Positions 1-7,870 of a stretch of 31,776 nt of DNA are shown here, in pieces. A program made the position numbers and the translations under genes. This DNA comes from JBGSKY01 sp041740995 (lineage in GTDB: Bacteria > Planctomycetota > Planctomycetia > Pirellulales > Pirellulaceae): positions 1 through 31,776 of the forward strand of contig JBGSKY010000197.1 in the NCBI GenBank assembly GCA_041740995.1, given 5' to 3'. Below the pieces are notes generated by a model, which had not been told where the DNA came from, searched no databases, and was given only the letters and a program-made list of their open reading frames with translations. Position 1 is the first letter of the stretch. Every line of letters starts with the position of its first letter.

Positions 1-713
1 TGAAGTTTGTATCGTATAGGTCTTTTGTTTTGGGATTCGTTGTAATCCTGATGCTGGCAAACGCGCCGCTCTCGTTCGCGCAGAACGTTGAGCGAGTTGT
101 GGAAGCTGAGGTGGCTGAGGATTTGGTCGATACTGACGCTGTCGCTGAGGCAGATCATGCACCGGGCCATCACGCTGATCACCTTGATCCGACAGTCGGC
201 AATGCAAGTGAGAGTATGAATTCCTTGCTCGCGTGGCAAACGGAAAAGTCGATTTATACGGTTGTCGTTTTTCTCTTGATGATGCTTGGGCTTTACGCTG
301 TAGCTTGGAAGCCAATTACGGAAGCTTTAGAGAAACGTGAACGAACTATCGCCAATAATATTTCGGATGCGAAGAATGCTTCGGATCAAGCCCTGGCTAA
401 GCTGAAGGAGTATGAGGCGAGGCTCTCTAGTGCAGCGGCCGAAGCGACTGAGATTGTTGGTCGGGCCCGTAAAGATGCTGAACTTGCTGGGCAGCGGATT
501 GTGGCAGATGCGCAGTTGGAAGCCGCTCGTCAGCGTGATAGAGCAGTGGCAGAGATCGAAACTGCGAAACAAAACGCCCTGTCGGAAATGACAGCCAAAA
601 GTACGGATATGGCCTTTGGTTTGGCTCGTCGTATCGTCGGCCGAGAGTTGCAAGCCAGCGACCATCAGCAGTTGATTCAAGAAGCAATGCAAAACCTTCC
701 TTCGCGAAATTGA
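1..713 (+). CDS. atpF: ATP synthase F0 subunit b with signal peptide (5' end one base outside window)
   Basis: Peripheral-stalk subunit b of the F1Fo ATP synthase. It links the F1 head, through delta, to the membrane sector. The frame is open from the first base: positions 1-2 are TG, followed by codons for K-F-V-S-Y-R, so a single base before the window would complete an NTG start and give about 237 residues. Counting from there, residues 1-27 form a signal peptide ending in SFA. An acidic and His-rich segment follows (HAPGHHADH), then one membrane span at about 85-103, then the long charged helix typical of b. An internal TTG at 30 would cut off half the signal peptide and is less likely. 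It lies 4 nt upstream of atpH. The signal peptide plus pre-membrane extension is unusual compared with the roughly 160-residue enterobacterial b. Identity is secure from helix composition and operon position. Confidence 0.9.
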   Translation, partial: KFVSYRSFVLGFVVILMLANAPLSFAQNVERVVEAEVAEDLVDTDAVAEADHAPGHHADHLDPTVGNASESMNSLLAWQTEKSIYTVVVFLLMMLGLYAVAWKPITEALEKRERTIANNISDAKNASDQALAKLKEYEARLSSAAAEATEIVGRARKDAELAGQRIVADAQLEAARQRDRAVAEIETAKQNALSEMTAKSTDMAFGLARRIVGRELQASDHQQLIQEAMQNLPSRN

Positions 714-717
714 TCCA

Positions 718-1338
718 ATGCAAGAGTCGCCACAAATCGATACCGTATTTGATGATTCGGAAAAGCACATTGGTCGTGTTTACGCAACCGCGCTTCTCAA
801 GGTTGCTGGCAAGGCAAATGCGGTCGATTCGACGGTTGATGAAATTCAATCGGTAGTCAACGATGTGCTTGGTAATTCGCCGCAGCTTGAAATGGTGTTC
901 AAGAATCCGCGAATTGATGCTTCGGCGAAACTGAACATTCTTGATCGCTTGTTCGGAGATAAACTCAGTGGGGTATCGCTGAAGTTCTTGAAAGTCCTGG
1001 CTTCACGACAGCGGCTCGGTTCGCTTTCTAGTATTGCCAAGGCAGCCTCTCAAATGCGAGACGAGGCCGTAGGGCGTTTGCAGGTTAAAGTCACAACCGC
1101 GCAGGCGATTGAGCCTGGCCAAATGGAACGCTTAAGGCAGCATCTGGCGACCGTTTTCTCTGCTGATGTGCGGGTTCGAACAACGGTCGACCCGGCCATA
1201 CTTGGTGGAATGGTTGTTCGGGTTGGTGACACGGTATACGACGCGAGTGTCGACGGTCGTTTGCGTGCAATGCAGCGTCAAACCAAGACAAACGCTGAGG
1301 CCTCTGTTCGTCGGCGGCTTGCCGAATTGTCGTTATGA
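718..1338 (+). CDS. atpH: ATP synthase F1 subunit delta
   Basis: Delta (OSCP-like) subunit, which ties the top of the alpha3beta3 head to the b stalk. It is 206 residues, slightly longer than the usual 175-185, with an N-terminal extension of about 15 residues before the conserved beginning 'GRVYATALLKVA'. The C-terminal part carries the family signature region 'DPAILGGMVVRVGDTVYDASVDG' (the segment near residues 160-180), typical of delta. It starts with ATG 4 nt after the atpF stop and is followed by an 80-nt gap before atpA. No clear Shine-Dalgarno precedes it, so coupling to atpF translation is likely. Nothing in the sequence looks damaged. Confidence 0.95.
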   Translation: MQESPQIDTVFDDSEKHIGRVYATALLKVAGKANAVDSTVDEIQSVVNDVLGNSPQLEMVFKNPRIDASAKLNILDRLFGDKLSGVSLKFLKVLASRQRLGSLSSIAKAASQMRDEAVGRLQVKVTTAQAIEPGQMERLRQHLATVFSADVRVRTTVDPAILGGMVVRVGDTVYDASVDGRLRAMQRQTKTNAEASVRRRLAELSL

Positions 1339-1418
1339 TTCCTAGATCGCCTGAGCAGTCCAAAAGATTGTTTCAAAGCTAATATTCACTGATAACTGAT
1401 TGATTTACGAGGGACATT

Positions 1419-2927
1419 ATGAAATTCAATTCCGATGAAATTGCATCGGTGATTGCGGCTGAGATCGAGAATTTTGGCGACCAGATAGACGTTCGTGAAG
1501 TTGGAACGGTTCTAGAAGTCGGTGACGGGATCGCTCGGGTCTACGGCCTCTCGTCGGTCATGTCTGGCGAAATGGTTGAATTTCCAAACGGCATCACTGG
1601 CCTTGCATTCAACCTCGAAGAAAATTCGGTCGGTATCATCATTCTCGGTGATTATCTGAAGATTCAAGAAGGCGACGAAGTGCGATCGCTGGGTAAGCTG
1701 CTCAGCGTTCCGGTCGGCGAAGCGGTTGTTGGTCGCGTGTTGGATCCCTTGGGAAATCCGCTCGACGGAAAAGGGCCTGTTCACACCACTGAGCAACGAC
1801 CTGTTGAAGTGATCGCCGCCGGGGTTGCAGAACGCCAGCCGGTGAAAGAACCGATGCAGACCGGGATCAAAGCGATCGATGCGATGACTCCAGTCGGGCG
1901 CGGTCAGCGTGAGTTGATTATCGGTGACCGCAAGACAGGTAAAACTGCTGTCGCAATCGATGCGATTTTGAATCAAAAAAATACCGGTGTCAAATGCTTC
2001 TATGTCGCAATCGGCCAGAAGGACTCGTCGGTCGCATTGGTAATTGATGCACTGGAAAAGCATGGCGCGATGGATTACACGACGGTGATCGTATCGGGTG
2101 CTTCAGCCCCTGCTCCGCTGCAATATCTTGCCCCATATGCGGGTACAGCTATGGCGGAGTACTTCATGTTCAAAGGCGAGCATGCGTTAATCGTTTATGA
2201 CGATTTGAGCAAACAAGCGGTTGCTTACCGCCAGCTAAGTTTGCTCATGCGTCGTCCGCCAGGCCGGGAAGCGTTCCCGGGTGACGTCTTTTATTGCCAC
2301 AGTCGGTTACTGGAGCGTTCGGCAAAGCTTTCCGATGACCTGGGCGGTGGATCATTGACCTCGCTGCCGATTATTGAAACACTCGAGGGCGAAGTTTCAG
2401 CTTACATTCCGACCAATGTGATTTCGATTACCGATGGACAGATTTACCTCCAACCGGACTTGTTTTTCGCTGGAATTCGTCCTGCGATGAACGTGGGTAT
2501 CTCAGTGTCAAGGGTTGGCGGAAATGCACAGATCAAAGCAATGAAGAAGGTTGCTGGCGGTCTACGGCTTGATTTGGCCGCCTTCCGCGAACTGGAAGCA
2601 TTTGCACAATTGGGTACCGAATTAGATCCAGCGACTCAAGCAAAACTCGACCTTGGTTATCGAATGGTCGAATTGCTGAAACAACAACAATACCAGCCGA
2701 TGGATGTTGCCGAGCAGATCGTTAGCCTTTACGCCGCGACTCGTGGTCACTTGAACGAAATTCCTGTCGATAAAGTTCGTGCATTTGAGCAAGCACTTTT
2801 AAACCAAATCAAGGATCGAAGTCCGCAGATTTTGGAAAACATTCGAACGGGTAAAGATTTGACACCAGAAATTGAGGAAGCCATCAAAACGGCAATTTCA
2901 AATTGTAAAGCTGGCTTTAAGGCGTAG
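1419..2927 (+). CDS. atpA: ATP synthase F1 subunit alpha
   Basis: Non-catalytic nucleotide-binding subunit of the F1 head. It has 502 residues, full length for the family. The P-loop is GDRKTGKTA at about residues 170-178 (canonical GDRQTGKTA). Other conserved stretches are 'GIKAIDAMTPVGRGQRELI', 'ALIVYDDLSKQAVAYRQLSL' and the alpha-specific 'RRPPGREAFPGDVFYCHSRL'. The N-terminus (EIASVIAAEIENF) is the usual delta-contacting helix. The ATG is preceded by GAGGGAC 5 nt upstream, one of the few strong ribosome binding sites in the window and suited to a highly expressed subunit. It lies between atpH and atpG in normal order. Confidence 0.98.
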   Translation: MKFNSDEIASVIAAEIENFGDQIDVREVGTVLEVGDGIARVYGLSSVMSGEMVEFPNGITGLAFNLEENSVGIIILGDYLKIQEGDEVRSLGKLLSVPVGEAVVGRVLDPLGNPLDGKGPVHTTEQRPVEVIAAGVAERQPVKEPMQTGIKAIDAMTPVGRGQRELIIGDRKTGKTAVAIDAILNQKNTGVKCFYVAIGQKDSSVALVIDALEKHGAMDYTTVIVSGASAPAPLQYLAPYAGTAMAEYFMFKGEHALIVYDDLSKQAVAYRQLSLLMRRPPGREAFPGDVFYCHSRLLERSAKLSDDLGGGSLTSLPIIETLEGEVSAYIPTNVISITDGQIYLQPDLFFAGIRPAMNVGISVSRVGGNAQIKAMKKVAGGLRLDLAAFRELEAFAQLGTELDPATQAKLDLGYRMVELLKQQQYQPMDVAEQIVSLYAATRGHLNEIPVDKVRAFEQALLNQIKDRSPQILENIRTGKDLTPEIEEAIKTAISNCKAGFKA

Positions 2928-2989
2928 TTCACTGTTGGCTTCACACAGGCAATTAAACGTTTCGATAAGATTGTATTTGATACTAAACC

Positions 2990-3871
2990 ATGGCTAATAT
3001 TCGTCAGCTTGATAAGCGACGTAAGTCGATTCGCAACATCCGCAAAATCACGCGGACAATGGAATTGATTGCGACCGCACGATTTAAGAAAGCCATGGAT
3101 CGCGCTTCGGCAGCCACCGATTACACCAATCGAATTACATCGATTGTTCGAGATTTGGCGTCGAGCGGTGCCGAAGTTTCGCATCCGTTTTTGGTTGCTC
3201 GACCGACAGTGCAAAATGCCTCTCTGCTCATCTTGACCAGCAATCGCGGTTTGTGTGGCGGTTATAATGGGTCAGTTTTACGTACGGCAATTCAGCGACG
3301 CGGCGAGTTGGCTAGCGAAGTGAAAGTCCTCAACACCGATGTCAGCGGAAAACGTGGGATCAACGCGTTGCGATTTCGTGGCGTTGAGCTGAGCGAAGCT
3401 TACACGCAATTTGACGACGAGCCGAAATACGATGAAGTGGCGAAGATTGCTGACGGTTTTCTTAACGATTATCTGACGGGCAAGATTGATCGGTTGGATG
3501 TTGCGTACACCAAGTTTTTGACCAGCAGCCGTCAAGTTGCCGTGGTTCAAACGCTGTTGCCGTTAGCGAGTCTGGATGAAGAGTCAACTGCGAAAGTCGA
3601 GCAATCGGCAAAGGTCGACTACGAATTCTTACCATCGGCTGAGAGTATTTTGGAAGAAGTCGTTCCAGCGAGTTTCAGGGTGCGATTGTTCAAATGCTTT
3701 TTAGATGCAGCCGTGTCTGAACAAATCGCACGGATGATCGCAATGAAATCGGCCACCGAGAATGCTGGCGACATGATCAAGCAACTCAGTCGGACGTACA
3801 ATCGCGCTCGACAATCAAAGATCACGGGCGAGATTATGGAAATCATCGGCGGCGTCGAAGCTCTCAGCTAA
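2990..3871 (+). CDS. atpG: ATP synthase F1 subunit gamma
   Basis: Central rotor-shaft subunit of F1. It has 293 residues. The N-terminal helix (IRKITRTMELIATARFKKA) and C-terminal helix (SATENAGDMIKQLSRTYNRA), which form the coiled-coil shaft, are both intact, and the Rossmann-like middle domain contains 'LTSNRGLCGGYN'. The start is the ATG 62 nt after the atpA stop; no good Shine-Dalgarno is visible. Because this operon has no epsilon gene downstream, gamma would have to assemble with an epsilon encoded elsewhere, or without one. The gene itself shows nothing abnormal. Confidence 0.97.
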   Translation: MANIRQLDKRRKSIRNIRKITRTMELIATARFKKAMDRASAATDYTNRITSIVRDLASSGAEVSHPFLVARPTVQNASLLILTSNRGLCGGYNGSVLRTAIQRRGELASEVKVLNTDVSGKRGINALRFRGVELSEAYTQFDDEPKYDEVAKIADGFLNDYLTGKIDRLDVAYTKFLTSSRQVAVVQTLLPLASLDEESTAKVEQSAKVDYEFLPSAESILEEVVPASFRVRLFKCFLDAAVSEQIARMIAMKSATENAGDMIKQLSRTYNRARQSKITGEIMEIIGGVEALS

Positions 3872-3932
3872 CACTAATGCGGCTACCCCGCGAACGTACT
3901 TACTAATTTTTGGATCGCAAATAGTTTAAAGC

Positions 3933-5387
3933 ATGTCCACTTCAAGCGTTAAAACAAATGTCGGTTTCGTTTCTCAAGTCATAGGTTCGACTTTTGACGC
4001 GGAATTCCCTGAAAACCAACTACCGCCAATTTACAATGCGGTAACAATTACCAGTCAAGAAAAGGGTGTCAATTTGCACCTGACTGGCGAAATTCAACAG
4101 CATCTAGGTGGCGGAAAAGTTCGCTGCGTGGCTTTAGGAAGCACTGAAGGTCTTCGTCGTGGTCACGAGTGTGTCGATACCGGAAAACCGGTTTCGGTTC
4201 CTGTAGGGACCGCAACTCTGGGACGCGTGTTCAACGTCTTAGGCCAACAGATTGATCGTCGTGGAGAAGTCAAAGCCGACGACTACTGGCCGATTCACCG
4301 CCCTGCTCCGTTGCTAGCAGATCTGTCGACCAACACCGAAGTTTTCGAAACGGGCATCAAAGTTATTGACCTGCTGACACCGTTTGTTCGCGGTGGTAAA
4401 GCTGGTTTGTTTGGCGGAGCTGGCCTCGGCAAAACGGTTATTTTGACTGAGTTGATCGCTCGTATCGCTTCTAGCCACGGTGGATACTCTGTCTTTGCTG
4501 GGGTTGGTGAAAGAACTCGCGAAGGAACTGACCTTTGGCTTGAAATGCAGGAAACAGAAATTGGTCAGACAGGTCGGAAGGTTATTGAACAGACTTGTAT
4601 GGTTTTTGGCCAGATGAATGAGCCACCAGGTTCCCGACTGCGAGTCGCTTTGTCTGCTTTGACAATGGCTGAATATTTCCGCGACACGACTGGCAAAGAT
4701 ACGCTGCTTTTCGTAGACAATATTTTCCGTTTCTCGCAAGCTGGTTCGGAAGTTTCCGCGCTGCTTGGACGTATGCCCTCGGCCGTAGGTTATCAACCAA
4801 CTTTGGCGACTGAAATGGGTGCGTTGCAAGAGCGAATCACTTCGACAAAGAAGGGTGCGATCACCTCTGTTCAAGCGGTTTATGTGCCGGCGGACGATCC
4901 GACTGACCCGGCACCTGCGACCGCGTTCGGACAGTTGGATGCCTTTATTTATCTTGAACGATCAATTTCAGAAAAAGGTATTTACCCAGCTATCGACCCG
5001 CTGGCGTCAAACAGCCGAATTCTCGACCCGCAAGTTGTTGGCGAGCGACATTACGCAATTGCACGCCGTGTCCAAACAACACTGCAACGCTATCGCGAAT
5101 TGCAAGATATTATCGCGATCCTAGGCGTTGATGAGCTCAGCGAAGAGGACAAATTGATTGTCCATCGTGCTCGGCGCATCGAACGTTTTCTTTCTCAACC
5201 GTTCTTGGTCGCTGAAGTGTTCACTGGTAAGGCCGGCGAAATCACATCGCGCGCAGACACCATTCGTTCCTTCGAAGAAATTTGCGACGGAAAATGGGAT
5301 CATTTGCCCGAATCCGCATTCATGTACGTCGGTGTCATTGAACAAGCGGAAGAACAGGCCAAGAAGCAAGCGGCCAAGTCAAAATAG
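3933..5387 (+). CDS. atpD: ATP synthase F1 subunit beta
   Basis: Catalytic subunit of F1, where ATP is formed or hydrolysed. It has 484 residues. The Walker A motif is GGAGLGKT at 161-168; the common form is GGAGVGKT, so Val is replaced by Leu. The catalytic-Glu motif reads GERTREGTDLW, where most beta subunits have GERTREGNDLY. 'DNIFRFSQAGSEVSALLGRM' and 'YVPADDPTDPAP' are canonical. The C-terminus ends in a Lys/Ala/Gln-rich tail (EQAKKQAAKSK). The gene closes the ATP synthase run: instead of atpC, a hairpin and then the convergent leuD follow. The two substitutions are conservative and leave catalytic residues in place, so I read it as functional. Confidence 0.98.
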   Translation: MSTSSVKTNVGFVSQVIGSTFDAEFPENQLPPIYNAVTITSQEKGVNLHLTGEIQQHLGGGKVRCVALGSTEGLRRGHECVDTGKPVSVPVGTATLGRVFNVLGQQIDRRGEVKADDYWPIHRPAPLLADLSTNTEVFETGIKVIDLLTPFVRGGKAGLFGGAGLGKTVILTELIARIASSHGGYSVFAGVGERTREGTDLWLEMQETEIGQTGRKVIEQTCMVFGQMNEPPGSRLRVALSALTMAEYFRDTTGKDTLLFVDNIFRFSQAGSEVSALLGRMPSAVGYQPTLATEMGALQERITSTKKGAITSVQAVYVPADDPTDPAPATAFGQLDAFIYLERSISEKGIYPAIDPLASNSRILDPQVVGERHYAIARRVQTTLQRYRELQDIIAILGVDELSEEDKLIVHRARRIERFLSQPFLVAEVFTGKAGEITSRADTIRSFEEICDGKWDHLPESAFMYVGVIEQAEEQAKKQAAKSK

Positions 5388-5406
5388 TTTTGCCGTTGGT
5401 AGTGCG

Positions 5407-5435
5407 AAAGACACCGGCATCTGCCCAGTGTCTTT
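5407..5435. terminator. Hairpin terminator between convergent atpD and leuD
   Basis: A perfect 8-bp inverted repeat, AAAGACAC (5407-5414) and GTGTCTTT (5428-5435), with extra internal pairing GGC/GCC in the loop, lies 19 nt after the atpD stop and 37 nt beyond the leuD stop on the other strand. The T-run is short (TCTTT), so termination strength is uncertain, but the position between two convergent genes fits a bidirectional terminator. Confidence 0.5.
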
Positions 5436-5449
5436 GCAAATGAAATTTC

Positions 5450-5464
5450 AGCTTTCGGAAAGCT
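5450..5464. terminator. Small hairpin just beyond the leuD stop
   Basis: AGCTTT (5450-5455) and AAAGCT (5459-5464) form a 6-bp stem with a 3-nt loop, 8 nt past the leuD stop codon on the minus strand. It could add to the neighbouring terminator at 5407-5435. There is no convincing U-tract, so the call is tentative. Confidence 0.25.
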
Positions 5465-5472
5465 CGACGAAC

Positions 5473-6063
5473 TTATCCGCGAGCGGCTTCGAATGCGGAA
5501 ATCTTGTCAACGAGTTGCAGAGTCATTGCAATGTCATCTAGTCCGTTGAGCAACGAATGCTTTCGGAACGGATCGATTTCGAATTTTGCTGAAAATCCGT
5601 AATCATCGGATACTACTTGCTGTTCAAGATCAATTGCTAAAAGATACGGATCATATTTCGTATAGCGATCGAACAGGTTTGCGACTTGCTCCTCGCTTAA
5701 GACAATTGGCAAGAAGCCGTTTTTGAAGCAGTTGTTGTAAAATATGTCAGCGAACGAGGGTGCGATGATTGCGCGAAGTCCGTAGTCAGCGATTGCCCAG
5801 ACAGCGTGTTCGCGGGAAGAGCCACTGCCAAAATTTCGCTTGGCGATCAAAATAGTCGCCTTTGCATTTCGCGGCTGATTCAGCTCAAAAGTTGGGTTTG
5901 GCGTCGTCCCGTCTTCTTGAAAACGCCAATCGAAAAACAAGAACTGACCGAAGCCGCTACGCTCAATTCGCTTCAGAAATTGTTTCGGGATGATCTGATC
6001 GGTGTCGACGTTTGCCCGATCCATCACGGCGACGTTACCCTTATGTGTCGTAAACGCTTGCAT
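5473..6063 (-). CDS. leuD: 3-isopropylmalate dehydratase small subunit
   Basis: Small (swivel) subunit of isopropylmalate isomerase, which with LeuC converts 2-isopropylmalate to 3-isopropylmalate in leucine biosynthesis. It has 196 residues, normal for the long bacterial form. Diagnostic stretches are 'NVDTDQIIPKQFLKRI', 'ILIAKRNFGSGSSREHAVWA' and 'IIAPSFADIFYNNCFKNG'. The start is the ATG at 6063; no Shine-Dalgarno is evident. It lies about 105 nt downstream of leuC in the same direction, consistent with a leuCD operon, and converges on atpD. No sign of damage. Confidence 0.97.
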   Translation of the reverse strand: MQAFTTHKGNVAVMDRANVDTDQIIPKQFLKRIERSGFGQFLFFDWRFQEDGTTPNPTFELNQPRNAKATILIAKRNFGSGSSREHAVWAIADYGLRAIIAPSFADIFYNNCFKNGFLPIVLSEEQVANLFDRYTKYDPYLLAIDLEQQVVSDDYGFSAKFEIDPFRKHSLLNGLDDIAMTLQLVDKISAFEAARG

Positions 6064-6168
6064 CGTAATTAATTAGATTTTAAAGATTGAAGTTGTTGGA
6101 ACACAAACTTGAACTGGTTCGGCAAGATGACGAAGAGTTATCGTCTGAAATTTTGAATTGCTGAGATC

Positions 6169-7596
6169 CTAGTGATGGTAAGCCCATTCTCGAATGTCGG
6201 TAAAGTGACCCTCGATAGCAGCCGCAGCGGCCATGGCTGGCGAAACCAAGTGGGTTCGGCCACCTTTGCCTTGCCGACCTTCGAAATTCCGATTGCTTGT
6301 AGAAGCACATCTTTCGCCTGGCGCTAGTTTGTCTGGATTCATCGCCAGACACATACTGCAACCGGCTTCGCGCCAATCGAAACCCGCAGCGCGGAAAATT
6401 TCGTCCAGCCCTTCTTTTTCGGCCTGCCGTTTCACTTGCCCACTTCCTGGGACAACCATTGCATTGACCGACTTGTTAACACGGTATCCTTTAACAACCT
6501 TGGCCGCCGCCCTCAGGTCTTCAATTCTCGCATTGGTACAAGAGCCGATGAAGACGCGGTCAATCGAGACATCGGTTAGCTTGGAACCAGCCTTTAGGGC
6601 CATATACTCCAATGCGCTGGCGGTCGATTTACGTTCGGTATCGTCGGCAAAATCGCTTGGATTCGGAATCGGCGTGGTAACCGATGAGACTTGACCCGGG
6701 TTAGTTCCCCAAGTGACTTGTGGTTCGATATCTTCACCACGGTAAATATCGACCTTATCGTATTCTGCTCCGGCATCGCTGGGTAATTCTTTCCACTTCG
6801 CTACCGCCGCATCATGATCAGTCGGTGCAAACGGGCGATCTTTGAGGTAGTCGAAAGTAATTTGGTCTGGAGCGATCATTCCGGCGCGAGCGCCCGCTTC
6901 GATCGACATATTGCAAACGGTCATCCGTTCTTCCATCGAGAGCCTGCGGACCACTTCGCCGGTGTACTCCAATACATATCCCGTCCCACCAGACGTCGTC
7001 AGTTTACCGATCAGATAAAGGATCATATCCTTTGCAGTGACTCCAGGGGCGAGCTGGCCATCGACTCGTAGCTCGTAGGTTTTTGGGACAGATTGCAGTA
7101 GAGTTTGCGTTGCCAGTACATGCTCTACTTCACTGGTTCCAATTCCGAAAGCCAAAGCACCGAACGCACCATGTGTTGCGGTATGCGAGTCGCCACAGAC
7201 AATTGTCATTCCAGGTTGGGTGTAACCAAGTTCAGGACCGATGATGTGGACGATACCTTGATTGACGTCGTTTAAATCGTAGAGCCGGATCCCAAATTCC
7301 TTACAATTTGCGCGCAGCGTGTCGACTTGCTGGCGCGAAATTGGATCAGCAATTGGCAGTCCGCGGTTTTCTGTTGGCACGTTATGGTCTGGAGTGGCAA
7401 TGGTTCGCTCCGGACGACGAACTTTACGTTTCGCGAGTCGAAGCCCTTCAAACGCCTGGGCAGAGGTGACTTCGTGAACCAGTTGTAAATCGATATAAAG
7501 AATGGTTTGCGCGTTCGGATCGGCATGCACAACGTGAGAATCCCAGATTTTTTGGAACATTGTGCGAGGCTTGCCCACACGCTTCGGCTCGTTCAT
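6169..7596 (-). CDS. leuC: 3-isopropylmalate dehydratase large subunit
   Basis: Large, [4Fe-4S]-containing subunit of isopropylmalate isomerase (aconitase family). It has 475 residues. The three cluster ligands are visible: Cys in 'VFIGSCTNARIEDLR' and the pair in 'AGCSMCLAMNPD'. 'IVCGDSHTATHGAFGALAFGIGTSEVEHV' marks the family (segment near residues 130-160), and the C-terminus has 'STSNRNFEGRQG'. Two starts are possible: ATG at 7596, used here, or ATG at 7560 (MFQKIWDSHVV), which matches the usual LeuC N-terminus better. It precedes leuD, and a possible structured leader lies upstream at 7645-7712. Confidence 0.97.
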   Translation of the reverse strand: MNEPKRVGKPRTMFQKIWDSHVVHADPNAQTILYIDLQLVHEVTSAQAFEGLRLAKRKVRRPERTIATPDHNVPTENRGLPIADPISRQQVDTLRANCKEFGIRLYDLNDVNQGIVHIIGPELGYTQPGMTIVCGDSHTATHGAFGALAFGIGTSEVEHVLATQTLLQSVPKTYELRVDGQLAPGVTAKDMILYLIGKLTTSGGTGYVLEYTGEVVRRLSMEERMTVCNMSIEAGARAGMIAPDQITFDYLKDRPFAPTDHDAAVAKWKELPSDAGAEYDKVDIYRGEDIEPQVTWGTNPGQVSSVTTPIPNPSDFADDTERKSTASALEYMALKAGSKLTDVSIDRVFIGSCTNARIEDLRAAAKVVKGYRVNKSVNAMVVPGSGQVKRQAEKEGLDEIFRAAGFDWREAGCSMCLAMNPDKLAPGERCASTSNRNFEGRQGKGGRTHLVSPAMAAAAAIEGHFTDIREWAYHH

Positions 7597-7644
7597 GGTT
7601 GCAATATTTTCGAAGTCTGGTCGCGATAAAGGGAGATAGGTCTG

Positions 7645-7712
7645 AAGACACCCGTGGGTCGCAATATGTTCATCAAGTCAGCGACCACTGAAAAACCGGT
7701 GTCTTTTTTCAG
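7645..7712 (-). promoter_or_regulatory. Possible structured leader of leuC with two competing hairpins
   Basis: Read on the minus strand, the first arm CTGAAAAA (7712-7705) can pair with TTTTTCAG (7695-7688). The segment AAGACACC between them (7705-7698) can instead pair with GGTGTCTT (7652-7645) further downstream. The two pairings exclude each other. This lies 49-116 nt upstream of the leuC start. The layout resembles an attenuator or antiterminator, but no leader peptide rich in leucine codons was found. The pairings are direct observation; the function is inference. Confidence 0.25.
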
Positions 7713-7870
7713 ATCCACTAATTTAATCGCCGCATTGTAATCTGTTTAGAGCAAATCGATGCTTCAATTCATTGGATCCGATTTCACGCTGGTTCCGCGT
7801 TTCCGCTCAGATATGGCCAAAACCACGCTTGATTTGAGCAGACGCGCGATACAGCATCTATAATTTCGCC

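Noticed and set aside
327..849. Long minus-strand frames opposite atpF/atpH
   Set aside because: Fully antisense to well-conserved genes and without family features; shadows of codon bias.
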